NCBI GenBank assembly: GCA_015069045.1
Contig: SVJJ01000010.1
Location: forward strand, 1 to 54,093
Direction: 5' to 3'
DNA: 54,093 nucleotides
DNA from: Oscillospiraceae bacterium
GTDB taxonomy: Bacteria > Bacillota > Clostridia > UBA1381 > UBA9506
In this document: positions 1-9,387 of the stretch, piece by piece
Numbering within the stretch: position 1 is the first letter of the stretch
Layout of the letters: the number at the start of each line of letters is the position of its first letter
Notes under the pieces: generated by a model
Database searches by the model: none
What the model saw: the letters and a program-made list of their open reading frames with translations, nothing else
What the model was told of the DNA's origin: nothing
Program-made: the position numbers and the translations under genes

Positions 1-17
1 AAATTATAACTATGATA

Positions 18-62
18 AACCCGCATTAACCTTGTTACGCAAGGATGATGCGGGTTTTTATA
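18..62 (+). terminator. Rho-independent terminator of an upstream gene
   Basis: Arms AACCCGCAT (18-26) and ATGCGGGTT (48-56) enclose a second short stem, CCTTG/CAAGG, and are followed by a T run. It ends a transcript entering from outside the window and isolates the dGTPase-like gene from it. Confidence 0.85.
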
Positions 63-208
63 TGAAAATGCCTGCCGTAAAACATACGGGGATTATTATA
101 GACGAAAAATTATAGTCTGTGACAAAATTTTTAAAGTTTTTGTTTAAAAATCAAAAAAAAGGGTATATAGAGTATTGTATTATTTTAATGTTGAAAGGGG
201 TGCGTTTT

Positions 209-1210
209 ATGGATATTCGAGTTTATACGGAAAATACAGAGGAACAGACGTTATCCCCTTATGCGGTTTTATCGAAAAACAGTCGAGGAAGAGAAAACCC
301 CTTGACGCCCTGTTCGGTTAGAACCTGTTTTCAACGAGATAGGGATAGGATTATTCATGCAAAATCCTTTCGTCGTCTCATGCACAAAACCCAGGTCTTT
401 CTAGCCCCGGAGGGGGATCATTATCGCACGCGTTTAACCCATACTTTAGAGGTTTCTCAAATTGCCCGTACCATTGCCCGAGGATTGCGTTTAAACGAAG
501 ATTTAACGGAGGCGATTGCCCTGGGCCACGATTTAGGGCACACCCCCTTTGGACATTCAGGAGAGGATGTGCTCAACACTATTTGTACCGGAGGGTTTCG
601 GCATTACGAGCAAAGCTTGCGGGTGGTTGAGGTTTTAGAGGGTGATGGTGGTCTAAACCTAACCTGGGAAGTGCGGGATGGCATTGTGAATCATGCCGGC
701 CAGCATGAGGCAAGCACCTTAGAAGGCCAAATCATTAAATTGGCTGACCGAATCGCCTATATTAACCATGATATAGATGATGCGATTCGTGGCGGCGTTA
801 TTGGTCCGGATGATATTCCTGTGGCCTGTCGACAGGTGTTAGGGGATACCCATAGCCAGCGACTTCAAAGGATGATTGTTGATGTGATTGACCATAGCAA
901 CAATCAGCCTCGTGTTTCCATGAGTGCAGAGGTGTATGAGGCCATGATGGAACTTCGACAATATATGTTTGATTCTGTTTACACAAATTCGGTAGCAAAA
1001 GCTGAGGAGGCTAAAGCCAAGGGTATTTTACATACTCTATTTGAAACATTTCTACAAAATCCGAATAAACTACGGGAAGTGGGTCTTAGTGATGTTACCC
1101 TTAACGGAGAACGAGAGATATGTGATTATATCGCTGGGATGACGGATAATTATGCGATTTATGTTTTTAAATCCTTATTTTTACCCCAAGGTTGGCAGGT
1201 TCGACGTTAG
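209..1210 (+). CDS. dgt: Deoxyguanosinetriphosphate triphosphohydrolase-like HD-domain protein
   Basis: A 333-residue HD-superfamily phosphohydrolase of the dGTPase family, which removes triphosphate from dNTPs. The metal-binding HD signature is clear: RLTHTLE (His78), then GHDLGHTPFGH (His107, Asp108) and the later IVNHAG and INHDIDD segments. The reading frame is open further upstream, but the ATG at 209 is preceded by GAAAGGGG at a good distance and starts the conserved part, so I use it. It lies directly before dnaG-rpoD, a known firmicute arrangement, although a 160-bp gap with its own promoter separates them. Substrate preference among dNTPs cannot be told from sequence. Confidence 0.9.
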   Translation: MDIRVYTENTEEQTLSPYAVLSKNSRGRENPLTPCSVRTCFQRDRDRIIHAKSFRRLMHKTQVFLAPEGDHYRTRLTHTLEVSQIARTIARGLRLNEDLTEAIALGHDLGHTPFGHSGEDVLNTICTGGFRHYEQSLRVVEVLEGDGGLNLTWEVRDGIVNHAGQHEASTLEGQIIKLADRIAYINHDIDDAIRGGVIGPDDIPVACRQVLGDTHSQRLQRMIVDVIDHSNNQPRVSMSAEVYEAMMELRQYMFDSVYTNSVAKAEEAKAKGILHTLFETFLQNPNKLREVGLSDVTLNGEREICDYIAGMTDNYAIYVFKSLFLPQGWQVRR

Positions 1211-1280
1211 TATACATAGTTTTTTACGGAATGGATATTCTATGGAAAGACTGCTTTTATATGAATTTTTTGTAAAAGGT

Positions 1281-1309
1281 AAAGGAAATTTAAGATTTTT
1301 GTCGAATAC
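1281..1309 (+). promoter_or_regulatory. Candidate sigma-H promoter for dnaG-rpoD
   Basis: AAAGGAAAT (1281-1289) fits the sigma-H -35 consensus RnAGGAwww completely. After 11 bases, GTCGAATAC (1301-1309) fits the -10 consensus RnnGAATww except for the last base. The B. subtilis rpoD operon is known to have a sigma-H promoter, which makes this likely to be real. A perfect TGTCGAA (Spo0A-box core) at 1300-1306 overlaps the -10. I could not find a convincing sigma-A promoter in the same gap. Confidence 0.65.
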
Positions 1310-1370
1310 ATATGTTTGTTGACAACTGTATAGTTTGGCAACAAAAATTTATCAATAGGAGAGGGAAGTT

Positions 1371-3152
1371 TTGGCCCGTTATAAACAAAGTTCAATCAAC
1401 GAGGTCAGTCGGCGTAGTGATTTGGTAGAGCTTGTATCCGGCTATGTGCATTTAAAGCGCAATGGGACAAGCCATGTAGGGCTATGCCCGTTTCACAAGG
1501 AAAAAACACCCTCTTTTCATGTGGATGAGGATAAACAGTTATTTTATTGCTTTGGTTGTGGCGCAGGCGGTAATGTGTATGACTTTGTGATGCGAGCAGA
1601 AAATTTAGATTTTGTGGATGCACTCCGATTTTTAGCGCAACGAGCCTCCGTGACTTTAGAAGAAGAGCACGGAACCTACAATAGCAACCATGATGAGGAA
1701 GCCTTGTTACGAAAACGTATTTTGGAAATGAATCGGTTGGCTGCTCGTCATTTTTATGAAAATTTATTAAAACCCGAGGCTATATCTGCACAAAGCTACA
1801 TGCAGCGCCGCGGATTAGATAAAAAAACCACTATAAAATTTGGTATTGGATATGCACCAGATCAATGGACTGATTTGCGTGATTATATGGAATCCCGGGG
1901 TTATACGGCCGAGGAATTGGTTACAGCGGGATTAGCTGTTAAAAACGAAAAGGGTCGTATTTATGACAAATTTCGAAACAGATTAATGTTTCCCATTATT
2001 GACGTGCGTGGCAATGTGGTGGCCTTTGGAGGTCGCACCTTGGGAGAGGATCAAGCCAAGTACATGAACTCTCCGGAAACGCCGGTGTTTCATAAAGGTC
2101 GCAACTTATTTGCACTAAATCTTGCTAAACAGGTGGGGATGAAGGAAGGCCTGATTTTAGTAGAGGGATATATGGATGTGGTTTCTCTCTATCAGCGGGG
2201 CATTACTAACGTAGTAGCTGGACTGGGAACAGCCTTAACAGAGGAACAAGCCCGACTGTTGAAACGGTACGCCAGTCAGGTGTATGTGTGTTATGATGGG
2301 GATGAGGCTGGGCAAAAAGCAGCACAAAAGGCAATAGCCTTGCTCGGTGAAGCGGAGAATGTTGTTAAGGTAATCAGCTTTACAGGCGCAAAGGACCCGG
2401 ATGAATATATCCTTAAAAAAGGGCCGGAGAGCTTTCGCGCCCTGATAGCGGAAGCACATGAATCTGTGGAGTATCAGTTGTTACGATTGCGACGGCAGTA
2501 TGATTTATATGATGTAAGCCAGAAAATTACTTTTTTGGGAGAGGCAGCTAAAATTTTGGCGGAAATTGATAATGAAGTAGCACGGGAGGCTTATATTAAA
2601 CGTCTGTCTGTCGAAACGGATATAACAACAGAGGCTATAAAAGCTGAGGTTTTAAAACTTGTTTATTATCGTAATAGGAAACAGGTAAAAAAGGAGTTAT
2701 ATAATGCGTCAACACCGGAACGACTTAACGTAGATGTATCCGGCGTCAATCAAGGGCAAGGCACGGCTACATATAAAACAGAACGTATTTTGCTCAATTT
2801 AATTTTTTTCCATCGACGAGCCTGGGAATTGGCCCAAGAAATTGTTCAACCGGAATGGTTTTCTGGGGAAATGCATAGAGAATTGTTTCAAAGAATTATG
2901 ACATATCGCCGTGACAACGAGGAGGTTCGTGCATCAGATTTTATCACCAGGTTATCTGAGGAATCGCTCAAACAAGCAGCGGTATCTCTTTTATACATTC
3001 AGTTTGAGGGTGATAGTGTACAGGCTATGAGAGAAGCCGTAATCAAACTTGAAACCGAATACTTAAAAAAATATGCTGCAAAGCTGGCAGGAGAAGGTAA
3101 CGTGAAAGAAGCAAGTGAAATTTATCGCAAAATTAACGAAAGGAGAGGGTAA
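1371..3152 (+). CDS. dnaG: DNA primase
   Basis: A 593-residue primase that makes RNA primers for the replication fork. The N-terminal CHC2 zinc finger is visible at Cys39, His42, Cys60 and Cys63. The catalytic TOPRIM core follows, with the EGYMDV glutamate and the DGDEAG acidic motif. The C-terminal part should be the DnaB-binding domain; dnaB itself lies 5 kb downstream. The start is TTG, 5-6 bases after AGGAGAGGG. The next gene, rpoD, begins 2 bases after the stop, so the two form the classic macromolecular-synthesis operon. Confidence 0.97.
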   Translation: MARYKQSSINEVSRRSDLVELVSGYVHLKRNGTSHVGLCPFHKEKTPSFHVDEDKQLFYCFGCGAGGNVYDFVMRAENLDFVDALRFLAQRASVTLEEEHGTYNSNHDEEALLRKRILEMNRLAARHFYENLLKPEAISAQSYMQRRGLDKKTTIKFGIGYAPDQWTDLRDYMESRGYTAEELVTAGLAVKNEKGRIYDKFRNRLMFPIIDVRGNVVAFGGRTLGEDQAKYMNSPETPVFHKGRNLFALNLAKQVGMKEGLILVEGYMDVVSLYQRGITNVVAGLGTALTEEQARLLKRYASQVYVCYDGDEAGQKAAQKAIALLGEAENVVKVISFTGAKDPDEYILKKGPESFRALIAEAHESVEYQLLRLRRQYDLYDVSQKITFLGEAAKILAEIDNEVAREAYIKRLSVETDITTEAIKAEVLKLVYYRNRKQVKKELYNASTPERLNVDVSGVNQGQGTATYKTERILLNLIFFHRRAWELAQEIVQPEWFSGEMHRELFQRIMTYRRDNEEVRASDFITRLSEESLKQAAVSLLYIQFEGDSVQAMREAVIKLETEYLKKYAAKLAGEGNVKEASEIYRKINERRG

Positions 3153-3154
3153 GG

Positions 3155-4273
3155 ATGCTGGAAACAGAAAACAAAAGAGAACAAGCAGTTTTAGACGTCG
3201 TAGCCAAAGGTAAGGTGAGTGGTGTTCTCACGTATAAGGAAATTATGGATGCCCTTTCCGAATTTGAGTTAGATCCGGAGCAAATTGAAGCTGTTTATGA
3301 AACCTTGGAACGAGAAGGCGTCGAAGTTGTTGCCGATATGGACAAGGAATTGGAAAAAATCGAGGAAGAAATCAATGACATGCCACCTATTGAAGAGGTG
3401 GATTTGGATGCAGAAGTAATGGAAATATCTGGCGTTGAGGGTGTTTCTGTTGATGACCATGTTAAAATGTATCTGAAGGAAATTGGCAAAGTGCCTCTTT
3501 TGGCACCTGATGAGGAAATGCAATTAGCCAAACTGATGGCTGAGGGTGATGGGACAGCCCGACGTCGCTTATCCGAGGCTAATCTTCGTTTGGTGGTATC
3601 TATTGCCAAGCGATACGTGGGTCGTGGTATGCTGTTTTTGGATTTAATTCAAGAGGGTAATTTGGGTTTAATTAAAGCAGTTGAAAAATTTGATTATACA
3701 AAGGGATATAAGTTCAGTACTTATGCTACTTGGTGGATTCGGCAAGCCATTACACGTGCTATTGCTGACCAAGCACGGACAATTCGTATTCCGGTACACA
3801 TGGTTGAAACGATTAATAAATTGATTCGCGTATCTCGGCAGCTTGTACAAGAGTTAGGTCGCGATCCCCATCCTCATGAAATTGCCAAGGAATTAAATAT
3901 GTCCATTGACAAGGTTCGAGAGATTATGAAAATAGCGCAAGAGCCTGTTTCCTTAGAAACTCCTATTGGTGAGGAGGAGGATAGTCACCTAGGAGATTTT
4001 ATTCCGGATGATGATGCGCCGGCACCCTCTGAAGCAGCGTCTTTTATGCTTTTAAAGGAGCAGCTTAGCGATGTGCTTGACACTTTAACACCACGAGAGG
4101 CAATGGTATTAAAACTACGTTTTGGTTTGGAAGATGGTCGTGCACGCACCCTTGAGGAAGTAGGCAAAGAGTTCAATGTAACCCGTGAACGCATTCGTCA
4201 AATTGAGGCAAAAGCGCTTCGCAAATTGCGCCATCCCAGTCGCAGTAAAAAGCTAAAGGATTATTTGGAATAA
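3155..4273 (+). CDS. rpoD: Primary sigma factor (sigma-A/sigma-70)
   Basis: A 372-residue housekeeping sigma factor. Region 2 is intact, including the -10-reading stretch with [10 protein letters not shown] and the [12 protein letters not shown] segment. Region 3 follows, and region 4.2 near the end has the helix-turn-helix with [20 protein letters not shown]. The short N-terminus with an acidic region 1.1 is usual for firmicutes. It is translated from an ATG after AAAGGAGAGGG and is cotranscribed with dnaG. A strong terminator follows. Confidence 0.98.
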   Translation: MLETENKREQAVLDVVAKGKVSGVLTYKEIMDALSEFELDPEQIEAVYETLEREGVEVVADMDKELEKIEEEINDMPPIEEVDLDAEVMEISGVEGVSVDDHVKMYLKEIGKVPLLAPDEEMQLAKLMAEGDGTARRRLSEANLRLVVSIAKRYVGRGMLFLDLIQEGNLGLIKAVEKFDYTKGYKFSTYATWWIRQAITRAIADQARTIRIPVHMVETINKLIRVSRQLVQELGRDPHPHEIAKELNMSIDKVREIMKIAQEPVSLETPIGEEEDSHLGDFIPDDDAPAPSEAASFMLLKEQLSDVLDTLTPREAMVLKLRFGLEDGRARTLEEVGKEFNVTRERIRQIEAKALRKLRHPSRSKKLKDYLE

Positions 4274-4294
4274 AGGTTGCATAGTATAAAATTT

Positions 4295-4330
4295 TACCCC
4301 TTTTCGTATATATGAAGAGGGGTATTTTTG
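4295..4330 (+). terminator. Terminator of dnaG-rpoD
   Basis: TACCCCTTTTC pairs with GAAGAGGGGTA across a short AT loop and is followed by TTTTTG. It closes the dnaG-rpoD unit. Confidence 0.8.
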
Positions 4331-4466
4331 TAGACAAAAAAGATACAATGTCATTTTACTTTATTTGCTATATTGTATAAATGGCGATGAACTGTTTTTT
4401 TGCTCTCTAATTATAGCTTTGTTATTGAGAAAAATAAAACAAATTGCGTAATTTTGGTAAATTTTC

Positions 4467-4495
4467 TTGTAAAATGATTTGTCTTGTGTTACAAT
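4467..4495 (+). promoter_or_regulatory. Sigma-A promoter for yybS-gdpP-rplI-dnaB
   Basis: TTGTAA, a 17-base spacer and TACAAT lie about 60 bases before the yybS start. This is the only convincing promoter between rpoD and hpt, so it may drive the whole run of genes to 11.3 kb. Confidence 0.65.
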
Positions 4496-4552
4496 AAGAT
4501 ATAGTGGTGGCTTATGCCATCCGATAACTGTGGGAAATAAAGGAGAATTAAT

Positions 4553-5509
4553 TTGAATACCAATCGTTTACGCACTTATGCGCTTAATACTTTATTGACT
4601 ATTGCGCTTTGTGCTATATACTGTTTGCTGGGGGGTACCACCAGCCTGGTGCTGGGCCTTTTTATCAGCGCGTTGCTGGCTTTGGTTATGTACCATGAAC
4701 ATTTTGCTCTTGGTGTAACTAATTCTATTGTTCTGTTAGTGATTTTTACTTTGTTTGGAGGCTTAACAAATGCTCTTTTAAGCGGTGTGCCGTTGATTGC
4801 GTTGGCTTTAGCTCTGGCATTAGGAACAAAGGCAAAACTTCCATTTGGAAAGATGTTGGTATTGTGTGCCTTTTTGTTAGTGGCAGATTTTATTGTCAAT
4901 ATGAAATTTATGAGTTTCACAACGGGTGGTGAGTTTACTTTTAGCCGTGTGGCATTGGAAGTTGGCCGCATGCTGCGTGAAACCATGGTGGCAGCACATC
5001 AGGACCCGGCTATGGTAACTGCTATTGAAAAAACTGTTAGTGCAGCAGTAGATATTTCCATTATGTTGGCACCGGCAATGTTTATGATTGCGTGTACAGT
5101 TATGGCGTACGTTCTCATTGTTCTATATAAACATCTACAGAAAAAGCGGGAAACGGATGTTAGTTTTTTAACGGATTTTGACTGGTTGCAGGGCGATAAA
5201 ATGATGGTAATGCTTTATTTAATTTTGGCCTTGATTGTCACGATAGCCCCCACCGGCATTTTTCTTTCTGCTTCTGCAAACGTACTCTTGGTTATGAGTT
5301 TTGTGTTTGTTATGTTGGGCGCATCGGTTTTAGATTGGAAACTGAGGCAAAAGGGCATGAACCCCCTTTCTCGCCGATTGCTTTTATTTGGGTTACTATG
5401 CGTGATGACCATGTTCTTTTTTCTGCCAGTCTTGTTATTATTGCTTTGCGGATTGACAGATTGCATATTTGATTATCGTCATATACAGGTGAAAAAAGAA
5501 GGGAAATAG
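4553..5509 (+). CDS. YybS-like polytopic membrane protein (DUF2232)
   Basis: A 318-residue, very hydrophobic protein with about eight predicted membrane segments and a short charged C-terminus (HIQVKKEGK). Its position directly before gdpP, rplI and dnaB matches the conserved yybS-yybT-rplI-dnaC order of firmicutes, which is the main reason for the family call. The family is unrelated in sequence to known transporters by eye, and its function is unknown. The start is TTG after AAAGGAG. The gap to gdpP is 30 bases, so the two are likely cotranscribed. Confidence 0.8.
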   Translation: MNTNRLRTYALNTLLTIALCAIYCLLGGTTSLVLGLFISALLALVMYHEHFALGVTNSIVLLVIFTLFGGLTNALLSGVPLIALALALALGTKAKLPFGKMLVLCAFLLVADFIVNMKFMSFTTGGEFTFSRVALEVGRMLRETMVAAHQDPAMVTAIEKTVSAAVDISIMLAPAMFMIACTVMAYVLIVLYKHLQKKRETDVSFLTDFDWLQGDKMMVMLYLILALIVTIAPTGIFLSASANVLLVMSFVFVMLGASVLDWKLRQKGMNPLSRRLLLFGLLCVMTMFFFLPVLLLLLCGLTDCIFDYRHIQVKKEGK

Positions 5510-5539
5510 ATTATTTGCCAGTGAAAGGGAGTGAACCCT

Positions 5540-7531
5540 ATGAATACAAATAAAAAAGCTGATTTTTATTATGTAACCGGTGGATTCTATATTGTTATTG
5601 TTTTTATTTTGGCCGCTGTTACCTTTATGTTTAATCGCTATTTAGCTATAGCAGAGTGCATTTTAGGCCTGATTTTATGTGTAGCTAATTATATTTACAA
5701 ACAGCATTCTGAGCGCAGAATATCGGAAATGTTTGAAAATATGACTCTACATCTTGGTTCAGCTACACACAATGCTTTGATGCATTTTCCCCTGCCGACC
5801 TTAATTGTTGAAGAGGGGGGCAAGATTAAATGGTACAATGATTTATTTTGCGAAGTGTTTGAGGAACAGCAGTTATTTGATAAAAATATATCGGAGCTGA
5901 TTCCGGCTTTGTCTTCTCAAACGATTTTTTCGGTTCCCTCTGTACCAGTCAGCATGAATGTTCTGTACCATGGTCGCACATTTCGTGTTTTTGGAAGTCA
6001 GCCACAGTCCGAAGAAAAAAATACAATCATGGTTCTTTATTTTGATGAAATTAGCGAATATGTTTCCTACCAACAAAAGTACGAAGACGAAAAAACCATT
6101 GCATGCTTAATTTTTGTTGATAATTATGACGAATTAATGGAGTCGGTAGGCTCTGATGCCACACCCCAATTGCAAGCACAACTTTATAAACACATTAATG
6201 ATTGGGCAAGTGAAAATGGTGGTGTTTTGGTTAAATATGAAAAGGATAAATACAGTATTCTTTTTGAACAACGTTATTTAGAGGGCTTTATTAAGGATAA
6301 ATTTGATATTTTGTCCAAAATTCGGGGAATTGACGAGGGTAATACCATTCCTGCCAGCGTTAGTATTGGTATCGGTACTCGTGGGCATAATATTGCCGAG
6401 AATCATGAATTTGCTAAAAATGCAGTTCATATGGCTTTGGGTCGTGGCGGCGACCAAGCAGTTATTAAGGATAATGATCAATTTTACTTTTATGGCGGCA
6501 ACAGCAAAGAGTATGAAAAAAGTACCCGCGTAAAGGCCCGTGTGGTTAGTTCTGCCTTGAGTGGTCTTATAGCAAATGCCGATAATGTGATTGTGATGAG
6601 CCATAGAGATGCCGATGCGGACTCTTTAGGTGCAGCATTTGGTGTTTATCGTATGTGTCGCATGCAAGATAAGTCGGTACGTATTTTATTGGAAACCTAT
6701 GACCAAACGGTGAAAAACATGTTAGACCGTTTGGAACATGTAGAGGAATATGTGGGGCTATTTATTAATGGGCAGCAGGCCATGACCCGTACACAAGGCA
6801 ACACCTTATTAGTGGTAGTTGATACTCATAAACCTAGCCTTCTTGAAATGCCAGGTCTTTTGCAAAAAGCTGGTCAGGTCGTGGTGATAGACCATCATCG
6901 GCGGGGGGCCGAGTTTATTGAAAATACGGCGCTAATTTATCATGAACCCTATGCTTCCTCAACTTGCGAGATGTTGACGGAAATTCTGCAATATTCAACA
7001 AACAAAATGTCCCTTACAAAATTAGAAGCAGAGTGTTTATATGCGGGCCTTGTGGTGGATACAAAGAATTTTACATTTAAAACCGGTGTCAGAACTTTTG
7101 AGGCGGCTTCCTTCTTACGTAAGCAAGGCGTGGATACAGTTGTGATCAAAACAATGTTTCAACAGGATTTGACCTCCTATATTAAACGTGCTACCATCAT
7201 TAAAAATGCAGAAATTATTCGCGAACAAATTGCAGTCAGCACTTATGACGAGGTGGAAAAGGATATTCATGTTACCATTGCACAAGCAGCGGATGAACTA
7301 TTGAACATAAAGGGTATTACAGCTTCATTTGTGCTATGTCGAACAGAAAATGGTGTTGATATCAGCGGACGTTCTCTGGGCGGCATTAATGTGCAGGTTA
7401 TCTTAGAAAAATTAGGCGGTGGCGGTCACTTAACTATAGCGGGCGCACAGCTTGACAATATGTCTGTAGACGAAGCTAAGGAATGCCTTAACAAAGCCAT
7501 TGAAGAATATTATTTAGAAACAGTTAATTAG
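5540..7531 (+). CDS. gdpP: Cyclic-di-AMP phosphodiesterase
   Basis: A 663-residue GdpP (YybT) protein that hydrolyses c-di-AMP at the membrane. Two membrane helices come first, then a PAS-like region and a degenerate GGDEF domain (about 170-300). The DHH phosphoesterase domain contains SHRDADADSLGAA and VVIDHHRRG, and a DHHA1 domain with GGGGHLTIAGAQ closes the protein. I chose ATG 5540 over the in-frame GTG 5531, because the AAGGGAG ribosome site overlaps that GTG. In Bacillus, GdpP sets c-di-AMP levels that control potassium transport and wall stress. Confidence 0.95.
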   Translation: MNTNKKADFYYVTGGFYIVIVFILAAVTFMFNRYLAIAECILGLILCVANYIYKQHSERRISEMFENMTLHLGSATHNALMHFPLPTLIVEEGGKIKWYNDLFCEVFEEQQLFDKNISELIPALSSQTIFSVPSVPVSMNVLYHGRTFRVFGSQPQSEEKNTIMVLYFDEISEYVSYQQKYEDEKTIACLIFVDNYDELMESVGSDATPQLQAQLYKHINDWASENGGVLVKYEKDKYSILFEQRYLEGFIKDKFDILSKIRGIDEGNTIPASVSIGIGTRGHNIAENHEFAKNAVHMALGRGGDQAVIKDNDQFYFYGGNSKEYEKSTRVKARVVSSALSGLIANADNVIVMSHRDADADSLGAAFGVYRMCRMQDKSVRILLETYDQTVKNMLDRLEHVEEYVGLFINGQQAMTRTQGNTLLVVVDTHKPSLLEMPGLLQKAGQVVVIDHHRRGAEFIENTALIYHEPYASSTCEMLTEILQYSTNKMSLTKLEAECLYAGLVVDTKNFTFKTGVRTFEAASFLRKQGVDTVVIKTMFQQDLTSYIKRATIIKNAEIIREQIAVSTYDEVEKDIHVTIAQAADELLNIKGITASFVLCRTENGVDISGRSLGGINVQVILEKLGGGGHLTIAGAQLDNMSVDEAKECLNKAIEEYYLETVN

Positions 7532-7584
7532 GCAATCCCTTTGTTTTTGGTACGGGGGATGAGAGTAAAGGAGAAGAATAAAAC

Positions 7585-8034
7585 ATGAAAGTTATTTTAA
7601 CAGCCGATGTTAAGGGCCATGGAAAAAAAGGCGATATGGTGAATGCATCTGATGGATATGCTCGTAACTATTTGTTACCCAAAGGCCTTGCAATTGTTGC
7701 CGATAAAAGTGCAGTTAACGTTATGGAGAGCAAAAAAAGTGCACAGGCCTATCATAAAAATCAGGAAAAACTTAGAGCTATGGAGCTGGCAGATAAGTTA
7801 AAGGAAGCTGCGGTAGAATTTTCTGCCAAGGCAGGAGAAAATGGAAAGTTATTTGGTTCCATTACAGCTAAGGATGTGGCAGAGCAACTGAAAATGCAAT
7901 GTCATTTGGTTGTGGATAAGAAAAAAATACATTTACCGGATGGTATTAAGACCTTGGGAGATACCAAGGTGCTTATTAAAGTTTATCCGGAAATTACAGC
8001 AGAAATTACGGTTAGAGTTACAGCCCAGAACTAA
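7585..8034 (+). CDS. rplI: 50S ribosomal protein L9
   Basis: 149 residues, the normal length for L9. It opens with the conserved MKVILTADVKGHGKKGD and NYLLPKGLA segments of the rRNA-binding N-domain. A long connecting helix and the C-domain follow. AAAGGAG stands before the ATG. It lies between gdpP and dnaB, the standard place in firmicutes. Confidence 0.97.
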   Translation: MKVILTADVKGHGKKGDMVNASDGYARNYLLPKGLAIVADKSAVNVMESKKSAQAYHKNQEKLRAMELADKLKEAAVEFSAKAGENGKLFGSITAKDVAEQLKMQCHLVVDKKKIHLPDGIKTLGDTKVLIKVYPEITAEITVRVTAQN

Positions 8035-8055
8035 CCTGTTAGAAGGGGAAGAGCT

Positions 8056-9387
8056 ATGGAAAACGGTTTGCCGAAGGTTATGCCTCACAACAAGGAAGCG
8101 GAGCAGTCAATTTTGGGTGCTATGCTTATTGATGCAGAATGTGTCACCTCAGTTTTTGAGAGCTTAACCGAACAAGATTTTTATATGGAAGCCAATCGTT
8201 TGGTGTTTGAGGCCATGCGTGCCCTATTTAATCGTGATGTTCCTGTGGACTTGGTAACGGTTTCAGAGGAGCTTACGTTAGGTGAGCAGTTGGCGGCGGT
8301 AGGTGGCGTGGAGTATTTGACCTACTTGGCATCTACCTTACCTACAACAGCTAATTTAAAGCAATATATTGATATTGTTCAGGAAAAGGCCATGCTGCGC
8401 CGCTTAATCCATGTTTCCGGAGAAATTATGGAATTGGGTTATTCGCCCGGATCCGTATCGAAAAATATTGCCGATGAGGCCGGTCGACTGATGTTTGATG
8501 TGCTTGAAAATCAGCAACAGCGTGGTGTGGTACATATTAAGGATGTACTATTGCAAACCCACGATTCCTTAGCAGAGATTTATCAAAATCAAGGGAAATT
8601 GACCGGTACACCTACGGGTATCTTAGAGTTAGATAAAACATTATTTGGCTTACAAAAATCCGACTTTATTTTAATTGCAGCTCGTCCATCTATGGGTAAA
8701 ACCAGTTTTGCTCTTAATATTGCAACCCATGCGGCGGTTCATGGTCATGTCCCTGTTGTTATTTTTAGCTTAGAAATGTCCAGCGTGCAGCTCGTAACCC
8801 GTATTATCAGTTCTGAGATGTTAATTGACAGTAATCATCTGCGCACCGGAGATTTAACAGACGAGGATTGGGAAAAAATTGCTGCCTCCTTATCTACATT
8901 GGGACAAGCACCCATTTATATTAATGATTCCACGAATGTAACTATTAGCGATATTCGTGCAAAATGTCGGAGACTTAAACTTGAGAAAAATTTAGGATTA
9001 ATCGTTATTGACTACTTGCAGCTTATGCAGGGAAGCCGTTCCGAAAATCGTCAGCAAGAAATTTCGGATATATCTCGTTCTTTGAAAATTTTAGCTAAGG
9101 AGTTAGACGTTCCGATTTTGGCACTATCCCAGTTATCCCGTGCTCCGGAGCAACGTGCTGAACACAGACCTATGCTGAGTGATTTGCGTGAATCCGGTGC
9201 CATTGAGCAGGATGCAGATGTTGTTATGTTTTTATATCGGGATGATGTATATAATCCTGATACGGAAAAGAAAAATGTGGCGGAATGTATTGTTGCCAAG
9301 CACAGAAATGGTTCTACGGGTACGGTGGAAATGTTCTGGGCAGGACAATATACCCGCTTTATGAATTTGGATAAGAATCATGAATGA
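8056..9387 (+). CDS. dnaB: Replicative DNA helicase
   Basis: A 443-residue RecA-fold hexameric helicase that unwinds DNA ahead of the polymerase (DnaC in B. subtilis naming). The N-terminal DnaG-interacting domain begins with MPHNKEAEQSILG. The Walker A motif is RPSMGKTSFA, Walker B is LIVIDYLQLM, and the conserved LSQLSRAPEQR and SDLRESGAIEQDAD segments follow. No intein is present. The last 8 bases overlap the start of tilS, suggesting coupled translation. Confidence 0.97.
   Translation: MENGLPKVMPHNKEAEQSILGAMLIDAECVTSVFESLTEQDFYMEANRLVFEAMRALFNRDVPVDLVTVSEELTLGEQLAAVGGVEYLTYLASTLPTTANLKQYIDIVQEKAMLRRLIHVSGEIMELGYSPGSVSKNIADEAGRLMFDVLENQQQRGVVHIKDVLLQTHDSLAEIYQNQGKLTGTPTGILELDKTLFGLQKSDFILIAARPSMGKTSFALNIATHAAVHGHVPVVIFSLEMSSVQLVTRIISSEMLIDSNHLRTGDLTDEDWEKIAASLSTLGQAPIYINDSTNVTISDIRAKCRRLKLEKNLGLIVIDYLQLMQGSRSENRQQEISDISRSLKILAKELDVPILALSQLSRAPEQRAEHRPMLSDLRESGAIEQDADVVMFLYRDDVYNPDTEKKNVAECIVAKHRNGSTGTVEMFWAGQYTRFMNLDKNHE

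Noticed and set aside
140-169. TTGTTT with TATATA as promoter of the dGTPase-like gene
   Set aside because: The -35 matches only three bases and the region is uniformly AT-rich, so it cannot be told from chance.
1319-1347. TTGACA at 1319-1324 as a sigma-A promoter for dnaG
   Set aside because: No -10-like hexamer stands at 16-18 bases; the sigma-H elements upstream are far better.
4576-4986. 136-codon minus-strand frame
   Set aside because: Antisense to the yybS-like gene, with no start signal and no conserved pattern.
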